A stretch of 64,000 bases of DNA from Daphnia pulex (taxonomy: Eukaryota; Arthropoda; Branchiopoda; Diplostraca; Daphniidae): positions 3,596,001 through 3,660,000 of the forward strand of contig NC_060024.1 in NCBI RefSeq assembly GCF_021134715.1, in the 5' to 3' direction. The notes below the pieces were generated by a model, which searched no databases, was not told where the DNA came from, and saw only the letters and a list, made by a program, of their open reading frames with translations. The position numbers and the translations under genes are program-made. Positions 1 through 12,205 of this stretch are shown here, piece by piece (within the stretch, counting starts at the first letter, position 1; each line of letters begins with the position of its first letter).

Positions 1-237
1 TGCAGGGAAGAATGGGGGATCTGATCACTTTTTTTATTTTAGCTCTTATTCTTTTATATTTTAAAGTTAGAAATCCTAAAAAGTCAAAACCTTAAATATT
101 AATTCTTTCAATCTGAGAAATTGATTCTACTGTATGTTTATGCGATGTCATCATACAGTACCACCACAGGTATTAGATCGCCCCCTTCAATAAAGGGAAT
201 CACTCCCAAAACATTTCGCATGGTCTGTTCCTACCTG

Positions 238-333
238 CGGCATGGCCTTAGGATATGGGGGACAAAGGGAAGGATTGTAGAACAAAGTATTTCCTTCCGT
301 TTTGCCACCCTCATACCCTAAGGCCATGCCGAG
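238..333. repeat. Short inverted repeat (hairpin)
   Basis: An arm around GGCATGGCCTTAGG (about 239-253) is repeated in reverse complement as CCTAAGGCCATGCC (about 318-331), with a spacer of about 65 bp. It is probably a small non-autonomous element or its remnant. The rest of 1-820 is AT-rich, and I see no gene in it. Confidence 0.6.
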
Positions 334-896
334 GGTGGGGAAACTTGCGAAAAAAAAATTGGGGTGATCCAATATTTAAAAATTTAAGAATAAGAAAAAT
401 TAAAGAGAAAAAATCAAAATGCGTTAGCTCCAAGGTTCTCCCACACTCTCATGATTTAAGGTACTCGAAGTGCACTGAAGCTTGGTAAGAAATGCTTCAC
501 CACTCGAATTCGAGTGAAAAAATAGATCGAAGTTCGATTGGTTTGATTGGTTCGGAGTTCGGATTTAATAGAATAGAGAAGTATTTCGAGATTGAAAATT
601 TTTTCATAGTTTGGAAATCATACTTTTGCAGTTGGGACTTTAAAATTTTTTGAGACTACAAATTTTACCTTTCTACAAATGAAAATTTCACATGCTAGTT
701 TTATTATCAAGCAATATTATTCATTTATAAATTATTTTAAGATATATTTATAAACTTTTTGAGATTGAATGTTTTCCCTTATTACAAATGTAGTTTTTCG
801 TACCAATCTTCGAGTATGTTTAACTGTTCAAGTGAACTTTTCAAAATCTCGAGTACGTTCAAGGCTAGTTCTGCTTACTCGAAGAGGTAAACGAAG

Positions 897-1817
897 CCCT
901 GCTAGCACGGCTGGTCTACTATCCGTTTATACGACGTATGTTTATCCATTCTTCGTTGTGTCCATTTATCGTCGAAAAAATACGACGATACTACGTACTT
1001 TTCACGTCTTTCTTCGATGTTGTGATCTTGTCTACTTTGTATGAATTTTAACTGTCGAATAGACGTAATATTTTCACATAAACTGGATATCCTTTCTCTG
1101 GTTACAAATAACGTCCATCAGATGACCACAGTGGACGATAAACGGACGTACCTAGTTTGGACGTCCATTGGATACAAATATACGTCTAGTTTTGTTTAAG
1201 TTCATTTTTGAACAACAAATAGACGGCCAATGGACAAACGCCAGAATCAAAGCTAAAATATTTCTATTAGTTGACAGAACTCATAAAAACTAGCCTTAAT
1301 TCACCATGTGAAAAGTATTAATTTCCATTAAATAATGTTTTAAGCTAAGTAACAATAAAAAAGTAAAATTTAAACGTACAAAAAATTTATTTCTATATTT
1401 TTTTTTTATTTTTCTTCTTTAATCCTATTGCTTATTTAACGTGAATGTAATAAGCTGTTAATTTTTGTTATTTGACAATTTCTAAGTTATAAGATATTCA
1501 TAATAAAATTGTAATGCGTTGATAAGGAGCGGCCGTTCTAATGGATAGAGCGGTGAGTTGCGACGGGAAAGGTTGAAGGATCGATACCAAGTGAAAGCAG
1601 ATATTTTATCTTCGTTGTATATCTAGCGTACATTTTTACGTGTTTCGGACGTCCAAATTACGTCAAAAATGGATATCCTATATACGTTAAAAATCTACGT
1701 AGAAAGATGTGACATGAGGACGGACATTCAACGTAACATGGATGACCAAAATGTCTATCCAATCGTCGAAAATGGATAGCAGGAATACGTTGTTGAGATG
1801 TAAGCGTGCTAGCAGGG
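897..1817. mobile_element. 921-bp TIR element nested in an older repeat
   Basis: The termini are perfect 13-bp inverted repeats, CCCTGCTAGCACG at 897-909 and CGTGCTAGCAGGG at 1,805-1,817. The subterminal regions are rich in GGACG/CGTCC motifs on both sides. No transposase ORF is visible, so it is non-autonomous. A tRNA-like block lies inside at 1,531-1,602. The insertion point is defined by the uninterrupted relative near 6,590. I could not identify a clear target-site duplication or a superfamily. Confidence 0.7.
1531..1602 (+). repeat. tRNA-like (SINE-head-like) sequence
   Basis: An A-box-like stretch (CTAATGGATAGAGCGG) is followed about 40 bp later by a B-box-like stretch (GGATCGATACC). 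This fits an RNA polymerase III promoter derived from a tRNA. The flanks do not fold into a proper acceptor stem, so this is not called as a tRNA gene. Confidence 0.4.
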
Positions 1818-1999
1818 AGGGTTTTGGTGCGCCAGTGTAATCGAATTCGGGTATCGAACTCGAAGGTCGGTATAGGGTGTGCATTCTTTTGGATACGCTT
1901 AGAGTAAGCGAACTACTCGAGGCACCTGTGTTGGCCACAGTTTTGTACAGCCTTTGTTGTTTGTAATCGAGAGGAAACGGTTAGATTTTTCTCAATGTA

Positions 2000-4850
2000 A
2001 GAAAAGATAATTTTGGTTAAAGCCAACATTGGTGCGTTGTTTCGCGCTTTGGCCTGTACAGTTATTTATGGAAGTGAGTGTACCTAAATAAGAGATTGAA
2101 TAAAATCCCGTAAAACAATCTAGACTTAGAACTACCCGACTATACACTCTTCAAAAAATGACGTATGCTAAAAGTATACTTGTGTACATACATTCTCTAT
2201 ACAGCCCTGAGATCCGATACATTGTGTATATGAAATTTCAATGCGCATACCTCGATTCTTTGTTTCGAAAAGAAAAGGTGCGAAGAAGAAAAGACGTCCA
2301 AACTCTTTTTTTTTATGTCACCACCCACCGCCTCGGACTCCTATGGCCTCCTCCCTCAGAATTGTTTACTCCATTTGTTTAATTTCCCATTAGCAAAATA
2401 AGGGCATTTAATTTATTTTATGGATCTATTCAGGATAGAAACCAAGAACTCCTTGTTAAAGATTAGTAGCTCAGTGTGTTACTGACTGAGTTATTATTTC
2501 TTACAAAATTACTAAACCTTTTTCTGTCCGTTCCCTTCCGTTTCCAGCTTTCGACCCCCCTCTCATCTACTTTCAACTAAAAATTAGGAATCCGTCGGCC
2601 GATTGACAGGGAGTGGGGCTAATCCGACGAAAGGAGTAAAAAACCAGAGTTTTCGCATTGTTACAAAGGGCGATTGTACAATGGTTGGTTTCTTGACATG
2701 GTGTTCGGATTTATCTAGACATATTGTCTAGAAAATTTTCTGGAAAACTCATTTCTAGATATATCTAGACAGTATTTCTTAGCCAGCACTTTTTGTAATA
2801 ATCTTTTAACAATAATCGCTAAAATAACTAACAGGATCAATAAATTTCACAATTTTTCGCAAAATTCTTATCCTGTCTGTAAAATTTTTTAATGAAAATC
2901 AATGAAGCAAATAAAAATAGATTATTTAAAAAACCCCTAAAGCGCAGATTTTCGCAAAAAACACTTTTTGGTCTGTTCTAAAGGCGGACTCCTTTTTAAT
3001 GGACAATATGTGTTGATTTAACCCCCCCCCCCTATAGGCCATTCCAATGTATAATAAAGTCTACAGATACAGAAAAAAATGCCATGTGCATTCCGCACAT
3101 ACCAGTCCAGTGATATTAAAATTATCAAATATTGAAGTGAACCCAGCAAGTTTCCCACCTTTGGGGGGAAGGGATTGGATATTCATGGAGACGACTGCAC
3201 TGTATACTATAGAACAAGGCCTTTCAACTTTGACCATGCGCTTATGCAAACATTTTTTTATTGAAACTAGAAATTATATTAATCAATAACATTAGCTGCT
3301 ATGCGAACAACACATTCATAGTTTTTTTTCAGTAATATGTTCGTTGGTAAATATAAACTAAACAGTAGGTAGAAAAAGTATTGATTACCTTAAGAAAATG
3401 GATGGTTTTTTCCAATCAGCAAGAACGTTTTTTTTTGTAACCTAAATTCTGGTACTATTGGTTTATAAAAGAGAACAGATTTTTTTTCCAGAACCTTTTG
3501 AAAAAAAGAACTGTTGCACTCACCAAATAGAATTTCCATAATTATCTCATGTTGCTGTTTGATGGTATACTTACGCCTTAAAAACTAGCCAACGTGCCCC
3601 TGGAAGCGGTAGAGATTTTCCCTTAAAATTGAAGTGATAAACCAGTCAATATGATTGTATATTTATAACTTTTACGTAGTTTTTACGCTACATTTTAGCT
3701 AAGATAATAATCTTGAATTTTTTAAAAATACCATTCCGATAAATATTATGAAATGCAGGCCCGGGTGTGTGAAAAAAGAGCCTACTTGCCCCGGTCTCCC
3801 CTTCCTGAATTGGCTACGTCTTTTTCAATCAATGACCTTTAAAATAGCCATATTAACTAGCGTATTTACGAAATAAATCCAAAAAATTCAGAATGAATAA
3901 AATAAAACATTTAAACTGTTTACATGAAATTATTTTTTAGGTAATGGCTTGGAATTGGAAAAGAATACGGCCAAATTATTCGAAAGATATTTTCCCGTTC
4001 GTAATCTATTTAAGGTTGTGTTCCCTTGGTGAAACCTTGAATTAAATTCCTGACTGTAGACTGATGAATATTGTATTCGATAAAGGGGTGGTGAGAACAC
4101 CAGGTATGAAAGACAACGTGTGGTATCTGGAAAAGATAGGGGAATGAGTGTGTGGGGGAATAATGAATTTGATAACGAACAATACCTGGGATTGCACACA
4201 CACAAAATGAGAAGAGAGTGACTCGTAATGATTGTAAAGAGTCAGACAGACACAATCAGACCTGATGGAGTGAAGCACAAATTAGGGCCAGATACATATG
4301 ATATATATAAGTGAATGTTACCCAAATCAGAATGATTGACAGATTATCACGTGGAGGGCCAGAGAATGGCGAATAATCTTTAGAGCCAAGGTGGCGACTG
4401 GACACAGATCAGTAATTTAGTATGGGGCACAAATACAACTTATAACAATATATACCTGGAAAATGTAGGAAGAGGAGACACTAACAATCAGAAGAGTATA
4501 TAACTCTGAGGACGATGAAAGAACTTTAAACAAAGAAATGTGTCGTTCTGGACTCTGACAGGTCCACCACGCTATAGAGCAGACGAAGAAGTCAGAGGGA
4601 AAAGGAGGGCTAAAGAGAGGGAAGGCAATAAAGAAAAGCGGAAAATTGCTCGGGGTTGCCAGATTAACATTGAACAGATTTCGGCGATCCAGGTTGTCTG
4701 AACACAAGTAGCTCGATTATCCCTCTGTCTGCCCAAATTGGAGTTTGTGTACCAAGCCCTCTGGAAAGAGTGCGTAGTTTCTTTCATACGGTAAATTCTT
4801 GACTGTTACAATTTAACTGTTACATCTAGTAAATCAATAAGTCGATGGGG
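2000..4850. other. Intergenic, no recognisable gene
   Basis: AT-rich sequence with short random ORFs. None has a recognisable domain, a codon pattern or convincing splice signals. A C(11) tract lies near 3,020. A tRNA A-box-like TAGCTCAGTG near 2,465 lacks a B-box partner. Confidence 0.5.
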
Positions 4851-6480
4851 CATCCTAGACCCGACTGCTGGGTATAGGGGAGGGCGGAGTCATCCCAGAT
4901 AGGAATTGTCGTTCCAATCCAGTCGAATATCCGTGCCAGAGGGACAGCTGAGACGGGTCGTCTCAAATCCGTCTTAAAACTGACCGGCTGACCCATTCTT
5001 TTAAATTGGACAATTTTTTTAAGTCCGCAACCAACTACTTTTACAGTCCCTTATTGACATCTCTGGTCCTTCACTTTAATAGATGTTTGTTCCAACACGA
5101 CACTTGTCGTCACGTTGTCACGTGAAATCGTGTCAACAGCACATCACATAGAAAAGGAAATGCATCGCATACGGAAAATTGTCCCTTTTTTTATTATAAA
5201 TCGCGTCCCTTCACCGCGCTTAGGGATGTACTAGGTACTACATATGGATGCAATAAGCGGACATTGGGGCATTCCTAATGCGTCCCATGGAACGTCGAAA
5301 AACTTGTCGTCCCCTAGGATGTCGCAGTCGTACCAAAAAGACGTCTCAGGGACGTCTTATGCGCGGGGCTGTGTTATCTGAGGTTGGACGTGTACAAGGT
5401 TGGACCAATCAATTTTTATACAGTGGGCACCTAAAGTGTCCGGACACCCGAGAGAACCTTATGGGAAACCGCTGTTTCGCAAGGCGAAAAAGTGGTCAAA
5501 TTTTCATTCGATTTGAATGAAGCCTAGAAGTCTTAAAATAATAAAAGTTCGAAACACAGAAAGTATACAAACGATCCAAACACTAAGATTGGCTTGCTTT
5601 GTTGCCAGGTGTAAGAATTAAGCTTTTCGCACCGAATTTCGAGTAGAAGAGACCGGGGCTATGTGGGATATTTTTTTTTCTTTACGCTGCCATTTAAATA
5701 AAAATAAGAATTATGAAAAAATAAAAGTATGGGAGTGATTCCCTGGCATTAATTTACGTATGGTAATTTTTTAAATTTTTTTCGTTAAATAATTTAAAAG
5801 TTATTTGATGAAATGCCAACATGAAAAAATGCCGAAAAACAAGAAAAAATGGGTTAAACGGAAACAGAACCAGGGGTAAAATGGAACATAATTTTCCTCT
5901 GCAACGTCTTAATTATATTTATTAAATAATGCACTTGTGAAAAGGAAATTCATTTCCCTTTCAGAAGTGCCTTCTTTTTATTTATTTTATAAAATGGAAG
6001 TGGAGATACTAAAAAAAAAAGTTTTTTCGATTATTTTTCCTTGTTTTTGTTGTCAGGGGGCGTTTTTCTGGAAATAACGTTGATCTGGGAATACCTGTTT
6101 TACCCCGTTTTCCATGTTCCGTTTAACCCGAACCCAACCTAACAGTTCCCCCCGAACATGAAATAAACAAAATTATAACATACTTAGAAACACATTTTTT
6201 ATAAAATATTAATAGCATCTTAAACTAGAAAAAAACCCTATCAAACAGCTATCTGGGTTTTATAAAAGTTTAAAAAAAGTATTACAATGATGAAAAACTA
6301 AACGTCAGAAATATTTTCCAATTCCCATTGTTTTTGTTTTCCCCATAAAACTCGACAAATAAATCATAATTTCAAGAAAAAAAGTTTACAAGATAAAAAA
6401 AATATAATTTAACATACACTGTATATATTTCATAATTTGTAGACAAATTGTACATATAAAAATTTCCCTGTACATTTTAG
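4850..6480. other. Intergenic with repeat fragments
   Basis: The segment 5,640-5,760 (GAGACCGGGGCTATGTGGGA ... GTGATTCCCTGGCATT) recurs at about 47,765-47,880 with clear divergence, so it is a dispersed repeat. An 80-codon ORF at 5,278-5,520 lies in sequence rich in ACGTCC/GGACGT motifs and has no recognisable domain. I do not call it as a gene. Confidence 0.5.
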
Positions 6481-6509
6481 CCCCTAGTCCCACATAGAAG
6501 CGGTCTCCC

Positions 6510-6710
6510 CTAAGTTTAACTGTTCGATTGACCTACTCAAAATCTCCAGTACTGTCAAGGCTAGTTCTGCGTACTCGAAGAGAAAAACGAAGGGCTTCGG
6601 TGCGCCAGGGTAACCGAATTTGGGTATGGAACTCTTAGGTCGGTATAGGGTATACAAACCTTTGATTATGCTTAGGGTAATCGAAGGCATACTCGAAGAG
6701 ACCCTACCCG
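6510..6710. repeat. Dispersed repeat family, copy 2 (uninterrupted)
   Basis: This is the contiguous relative of the split copy at 820-1,935. It shows the sequence state before the 921-bp TIR element inserted there. Confidence 0.65.
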
Positions 6711-7432
6711 GCCTTCGACTACAAAAAACGAATGAAAAATGTACGAGAGAGTACGTATTGATTAAGCATTCTCCGGTTCGGTCTTCTTATACTGAATTCA
6801 AACGATGATATACTTTGGTACTATGATGTAATGTGATGTACTAAGATAAGATTATAGGCTATGGTGCTGACTAAGAGTGAATAAACAGCAGAGTATTAAA
6901 ATGAGAAAACTTTCTAATGAAAGAAAGAGAATAAAAAAGGGATTTTTTAAAAAAAGGATGTGAAAAAATTTAAAGTAAAAGTCTTGAAAATTAGCGTTAT
7001 TTTATTTTACAATTTTGAAAATATAAAATGCGCTTTACATAAATTTCAAAAATGAATAGGTAAATCAGTACCAAAACAAAGCGGTGGTGTTTCCACACTT
7101 TTAATATCTATATGCTTAAAAGTAAAAGCAAATCGTTTGAAAATCAAACAGCACTGTTTCCTTCATATAATTGCGCGTTAAACAGTGTCTTAAAAAATCA
7201 CAATCAATTCAAATGTAATTCCTCTTATTTGAAATCACTTAAAGCCAATAGATAATATGGCCATTTATAAATGAATATTACATAAAAAAATAATTGTGAT
7301 TTTTGCAAAAACAAGTCACAATTTCTTTAGATGGCGAATAAGACAGATCCTTCCCGAGGGGAGAAAAGCGATAAGAAAATGAAAAGAGCGAAGGATTTTC
7401 ATTTTTATTCTTCCCTCGGGGAGATGATTTAA

Positions 7433-7470
7433 TATAAATAGTGAGTTATTTCCACATTGGATAACCATTC
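7433..7470 (+). promoter_or_regulatory. Core promoter of the Thr-rich secreted protein gene
   Basis: A TATA box (TATAAATA, 7,433-7,440) is followed at the usual spacing of about 30 bp by an initiator-like CATTCATTC (about 7,466-7,473). This gives a 5' UTR of about 110 nt before the ATG at 7,577. A short GC-rich inverted repeat (TTCCCGAGGGGAGAA / TTCCCTCGGGGA, about 7,353-7,423) lies just upstream. The site was assigned by position and motif only. Confidence 0.5.
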
Positions 7471-7576
7471 ATTCATGCCCACTGTGCGAGTTGGTGCTAA
7501 ATAAATATTAGTAAGTAACACTATTAAAACGGTATTCAAACAAAAGCGGTATAAAACGGTTATTTTATTTTAAATA

Positions 7577-8259
7577 ATGAGGTTGGGAAGAACTTGTTTG
7601 TTGATCTTAGGATTTAGTTTGGCTAACGTGGTAATATCAGCAATAGCCACCGAAGCTAACCAGATCCGATTTTTCTTTGGTTCCACCTCTCTATCTTTTG
7701 CGACATTTACAATAATTAAAGCAACTACCACGACCACTTCTACCTTTACATCCGTAACAACATGTACAACGTCTACGGCAACTCTGACTACTTGCACTAT
7801 TGGCCGTCGTCGACGTGGACTCTTTTACGACGACGCTACAGCTAATGGTCGTAGTCGTAGAGCACTTTTCTATAACGACGATGAGACTGAGACAGGCAGC
7901 GACTTTCTTTCAAGTGAAAAAAAGTAAGAATTAAAGTGAAGCTTCATTGGATATTTGGCTGATTAATGAGTTTAAATTAAAGAATAAAAAATCCTCCAAT
8001 GGAGAAACCAAACACCTCCATCGAAGAATTGTCTTTAATCCCATTGGAAATCGAACCTGGGTTTTCTGCACCAGAGGGAGGCCCTAATAGATTTCTTTTA
8101 GCAGCAGGTACATCAACAATTACAAGCATAGTTATTACTACTTCAACAAGCAGTCTGACAGCTATTTGCAGTAGCACAACTGGATTCCCGCTCTGTGGAA
8201 ACACTGGAAAGAAAATTAATATCGTTGAAAAATTAACACATATTTTTTTAAAACAATGA
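7577..8259 (+). CDS. Thr-rich secreted protein, two exons, possible proprotein
   Basis: Exon 1 is 7,577-7,923 and exon 2 is 7,983-8,259, giving 207 aa. The intron is 59 nt, with donor GTAAGA and an acceptor ending AAAG. The phase-2 junction keeps the second open frame in register. Residues 1-24 look like a signal peptide (MRLGRTCLLILGFSLAN...). Residues about 45-75 form a Thr/Ser-rich tract (TTTTTSTFTSVTTCTT) likely to be O-glycosylated, with Cys in TTC motifs. Two basic runs, GRRRR-GLFYDD and GRSRR-ALFYND, resemble furin-type cleavage sites, each followed by a matching acidic peptide. Exon 2 continues with acidic spacer, NRFLLAAGTST and another Ser/Thr tract ending near a CGN motif. I associate this architecture with uncharacterised secreted proteins of Daphnia; that link is from memory. 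The function is unknown. A TATA promoter lies upstream, and no obvious AATAAA was found close downstream. Confidence 0.75.
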
Positions 8260-8604
8260 ATACCATTCTCGGCTTCTTTGTTGGTCTCAAATATACATTT
8301 TAAAAAACCTTGTCTACTACTGCATTATCAATTTTGTTTGTTTTTGTTTGTTTCCTTTTTTGTTTTCTTATTTTTTTAGTATGTTTCAAAAGAAAACAAA
8401 AATCGTTTTAAGCATCAATGCTACAAGTATGTGAAATACACATAGAGCATGAAAATCAATAATTCTCTAGAAAATATGCCTGCTTAAAGAAGACATACTG
8501 TCGTGGCTGTAAGTTTCTTTACGTGTAGCTCAAAAACCCGCATTTTTATTGTGTATTGGTAGATGGTATATAGAGGTGATAGAGCCCTATGATAGAGGTT
8601 GAGG

Positions 8605-8935
8605 TACAGTATCCTACAAAAAAATCCGAAAGGCAATTTTTTTGTTTTGAGCCACCTATCCATCTTTCGGAGTTTCGGGAAACTGTTTGGCTTTAGACAT
8701 AAATTCGGGAGGCAAGGAACAAAGCGAATGGTGGGAATTAGGAAGAATGAAAAAAGGAGTTATAGGCTCAATTAGCCCTTGACCATGTCTCCACCCCATC
8801 CCCCCCAAAAAATATGAACAAAATCAGACAGGCTGTCTGGAATATTCATGGCGTGAAAAAATGAACAACAAATTATTCCCGCTTTATATGCAAGATTTCG
8901 GCAGCTTTTAGGTTTTCTCGTCACTTGTCCAGTTT
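8605..8935. repeat. MITE relative with TACAGTA end
   Basis: The sequence begins with TACAGTATCCTAC and contains GAGCCACCTATCC, GGAACAAAGCGAATGGTGGG and TCTCGTCACTTGTC. All of these recur in reverse complement at about 14,395-14,745, so the two are inverted copies of one element. A possible opposite end (GGTGGGTACTGTA) lies near 9,431 but is not proven to belong to it. Confidence 0.6.
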
Positions 8936-10127
8936 TTTTAAGTTTTCCACTTCAAAATTGGTCGAAATTTGTAATGCCTCTGGTGGCGACAGTGCAAGTT
9001 TGTAGTAAAAAGTACAAATTTTGAAGTGGAAAACTTTGAGGTATAGGGAAGGGTTCTCTGAATTGGTTTTATTGTGAATCATTCTTTAAATTCATAAATA
9101 TTGAAGAAATCTGCATCTTTTGGCACAAAGAAAAAGATTTTAGCTTAATTTTTAGTATTTTTTGTCTATTTTTGAAAACGCCGTATTTAACACGGCGCAT
9201 ATGAGGGAAAACGGGGTGTACCTAATAAATTGAAGGATACCTTAGTGCCATGGGGGTTAATCCTACGACAACTTTGTGTGTGTAAAAAATGTAGATCATC
9301 ATTATATCTACTCAGGAAAAAAAGAAAAAAAATCTAGCCCAAGCCGTTCGGTGCGTTTTTGCACTTTTTCTAAGACACGTAGTGCCATAAGAATGCAGTG
9401 AAAAAAGAGGGTGTACCTAATAGCTTGGTGGGTACTGTATGCAAATGGAAATGCAGTATTTTAGAGAATATGATAACGGGTGCAAAGTAAAACTTCAGCG
9501 TAATTTAATGTGAAATTATGATAATTTATTTTTTGAAAATTCAAACTTCGGTTTGAGTATACTGTAAATTTTTTCGGCCCTAAACTTTTTAATTTTATAT
9601 AAATGTAAGTTTTATGTAATAAATAATTACAATTTGTAAATATTAAACTTTGGGTGTATTTATTGAAAAATTCATTGGAAAAGTTAAAGAAATGTGCGTT
9701 CGATCCGATATTTACCTGGGCCATCCCTGAGGTATATTTAAATACGAAGGTCCTTAACAATATTAGGGTGTGGGGAATAGGGGGTAGGGTAGTAGTAGTA
9801 GATCTCAGAAGGTTCAATGTCCGTTATGTATTGCCTTATACGTTTCTTCCCTGAATGACCAATCGTCATCAAAATTTGTACATAATTCTGTCGAAATTTG
9901 ATACACCGTATAGTGGGGTTTTCATTTGTTTTAATTAATGTTTTAAAAAATTAATTTGCGTACTTGTTACCTAGCTGGTTGCCGAATCTTAGGCAGTGAA
10001 TTCGCTTTTGTTTTCGTAACCTTAAAACTGTTATTGCAGTGCACAGTGCAGTGAGTACACAGCAGTGTAAACAAAAACAACAAGATAAAAAGTTTGGCTC
10101 TTCCCTAGCAAGACAAGTATTCAGCTA

Positions 10128-10474
10128 TCGGAGTGGAGAGGACAAGGGAAGAAGATAGAGATGACGAAATTGTTCTTATTTGATTTGATTTGGTTTTCAT
10201 TATTTTCGTTCGATTTCGTCTTTATTGTTAATTTTACTTTGTATTTTCCCATTATTACTTTTTTAACTTGGATGTTTCATTGCTTCACCTCTTTTTCTGT
10301 TTACTGTTTTTGTCTTGATTTTAATAAATTTTTTGGCCAAGTAAAATTTCTATGACTCGTTTTTTTAACAGTTAGTCATCAACGAAGAAGTTGAGGAACA
10401 TTTTTAAAATGTTAGATAATACTCATTTTGAAGCTCTGGGTTATCTCTATCTTCTTCTCTTGTCCTCTCCACAG
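10128..10474. repeat. Inverted repeat element
   Basis: GTGGAGAGGACAAGGGAAG at about 10,133 pairs with CTTCTCTTGTCCTCTCCAC at about 10,456-10,474. Arms of about 30 bp flank about 290 bp of T-rich sequence. The sequence after the right arm (ATCAAGATCTGTTCGTGGTC) recurs near 37,145 in diverged form, so this is a dispersed family. Confidence 0.6.
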
Positions 10475-11526
10475 TAATCAAGATCTGTTCGTGGTCGTGA
10501 GAGATACCACTGATTTTCCACTTCCATTACCTCCGCAAGCTTTTTAAGTGTAAACTTTCAAAAATCTAGGTTAGTATTCTCAACCGGCGTGATCGAGATT
10601 CGAAACACAAAACTGTTAAAGCTATAGGTTTCCGCGACTTAATGGTGACGGTTGCCAAAGCCAATTGGGAATCTGGATATCTTCTGCTGGTCAGTTCTTG
10701 AAGCTTTTAATTACTGATCTTACTTCGAAACTAACTCTGGTACGGTAACTATTATCTCCCGTCTCCTAATCTATAATAATATGTTACTGTCAATCTTTTG
10801 TAACTCTAGTTACTCAACGTAATCCCTATGTTATATTATACCCGCTGAATAATACGTTTCAACAAAAATCTATGAGTGACAGCCCGGGTTGCTCACCATT
10901 AGACCACCATTAACATTTAATTGGGCCAGGTTGGCATGGGGTTGGCAGGTTGGCATGGGCCGGTTGGTAGCTCGCTATCAATTAGCCAAGACATTGACTT
11001 TTGTAATGCAACATGTGACCGTATGATATAGCAGTGACTGATGCTATTGTATTTTATTATTTCAAAACTAGTAAATTTAAGCCCGTCCCGGGCCGGTCAT
11101 CAGTTGGTCTAGTGTAAATTAGGCCATTTATGCAAATTCCCTTGCCCGTTATTTTTCCCTTGCCCGTGGATCTCTTCCCCGCAAGTGAAATCCTTTGTTG
11201 AAGCTTATTCCCTTGCCCTTGATTTTTCATGAGCTGAGTATAATAGTGGCGTCACATGGAGTATAAATAATATAAATGAGAGAAAGAGTCTTATTCAAAA
11301 TAAATCAAAATGGAAAAATTGCAAATTTATCGCCACTGGTTGCGTCTCGCCGCTACAGGCAAACGTCAGTGGAGCGGCAACAGTAACAACCAAACGTTCA
11401 AACCAACAAACAAACATCATCACACATAAAGCCAAGGTTGAAATAGCAACTCTGCGGGTTATAGAGCAATAAATATTGAGCAATAGATTGATTTAAAGTT
11501 TTTGGTAATTTCTATTTCAACTTGTC

Positions 11527-11597
11527 CGAGACTCGAACCATAGTCATTTAGAATGGCATCCCGGGCTGCTGACCATTAGACCTCCTGTGTCACGAAA
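11527..11597 (-). repeat. tRNA-like (SINE-head-like) sequence
   Basis: On the minus strand an A-box (GGTCTAATGGTCAGC) and a B-box (GGTTCGAGTCTC) lie about 35 bp apart, as in a tRNA with a short variable region. Several stems are imperfect. It abuts the MITE starting at 11,600, and a second tRNA-like block lies just beyond that MITE at 12,139. Confidence 0.45.
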
Positions 11598-11599
11598 AA

Positions 11600-12114
11600 A
11601 CATGGGCCCGTATATATGGGGTATGCGGGACAGGCATACCCCTTCACTTACCCCGTAAAACTCAAAACTTTGAACGCGTTTTACGGACACTCTTGCTCAT
11701 TTGCACACCCTAAACCATGCATTAAAAATAATCAGCATGAAAAGATCTACAACCCTGTATCCAAAATCTGTTTATCTTTGACCCACGTTACATGTCTGTA
11801 CAATGTTTTTTTTCAAATATGTCCGAAGGACATTACCGAAAGGGCTCTTCCCTAGCAAGACAGGTTTTCTAATATCGAAGAAAGATTGATACAGGGTTGT
11901 AGATCTCGTTACGGTGATCATTTTAACATAGGGTTTAGGGTGTGCAAATGAGCGGAAGTGCCCGTAAAACGCGTTCAAAGTTTTGAGTTTTACGGAGCTG
12001 ACGCGCTTCCCAAGCCGGCCTAAAGGGGTGTCGAGCGGAGGGGACTGCGCGCACCCTTGGGAGAGGGGTGAGTGAAAGGGGGGTTTACCTGTACCATACT
12101 ATACGGGCCCATGT
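11600..12114. mobile_element. 515-bp foldback MITE
   Basis: The ends are perfect inverted repeats, ACATGGGCCCGTATA (11,600-11,614) and TATACGGGCCCATGT (12,100-12,114). Longer inner arms also pair: AACTTTGAACGCGTTTTACGG with its complement near 11,965-11,990, and the AGATCTACAACCCTGTAT arm near 11,745 with its complement near 11,890. There is no transposase. The ORFs inside lie wholly in the arms and are not genes. Confidence 0.8.
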
Positions 12115-12138
12115 TTCCCCCCATGGCTACCATATCAA

Positions 12139-12205
12139 CGGTGGCGTAATGGTCAGTATCTCGGTTGATATGTCGAAGGACCAAGGATCGAATCTCGACC
12201 AAGTC
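12139..12205 (+). repeat. tRNA-like (SINE-head-like) sequence
   Basis: GGTGGCGTAATGGTCAGTA (A-box region) is followed by GGATCGAATCTCGACC (B-box). The anticodon stem is imperfect and there is no clean acceptor stem. It is probably a SINE head or tRNA pseudogene. Confidence 0.45.

Larger units (their letters stand above)
820..1935. repeat. Dispersed repeat family, copy 1, split by a later insertion
   Basis: The two halves (about 830-896 and 1,818-1,930) match the contiguous copy at about 6,510-6,705. Shared landmarks are CAAGGCTAGTTCTGC, GGTGCGCCAG and GGTCGGTATAGGGT. The 921 bp between the halves are a separate TIR element, so this copy predates that insertion. I see no coding potential in either copy. 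Confidence 0.7.
8260..11520. other. Intergenic, repeat-rich
   Basis: No gene recognised. The region holds a MITE relative (8,605-8,935), an inverted repeat (10,128-10,474) and a diverged repeat shared with 37,085-37,290 (10,415-10,640). Low-complexity AT sequence makes up the rest. A partial tRNA-like arm (GTTGCTCACCATTAGACC) lies near 10,890. Confidence 0.5.
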
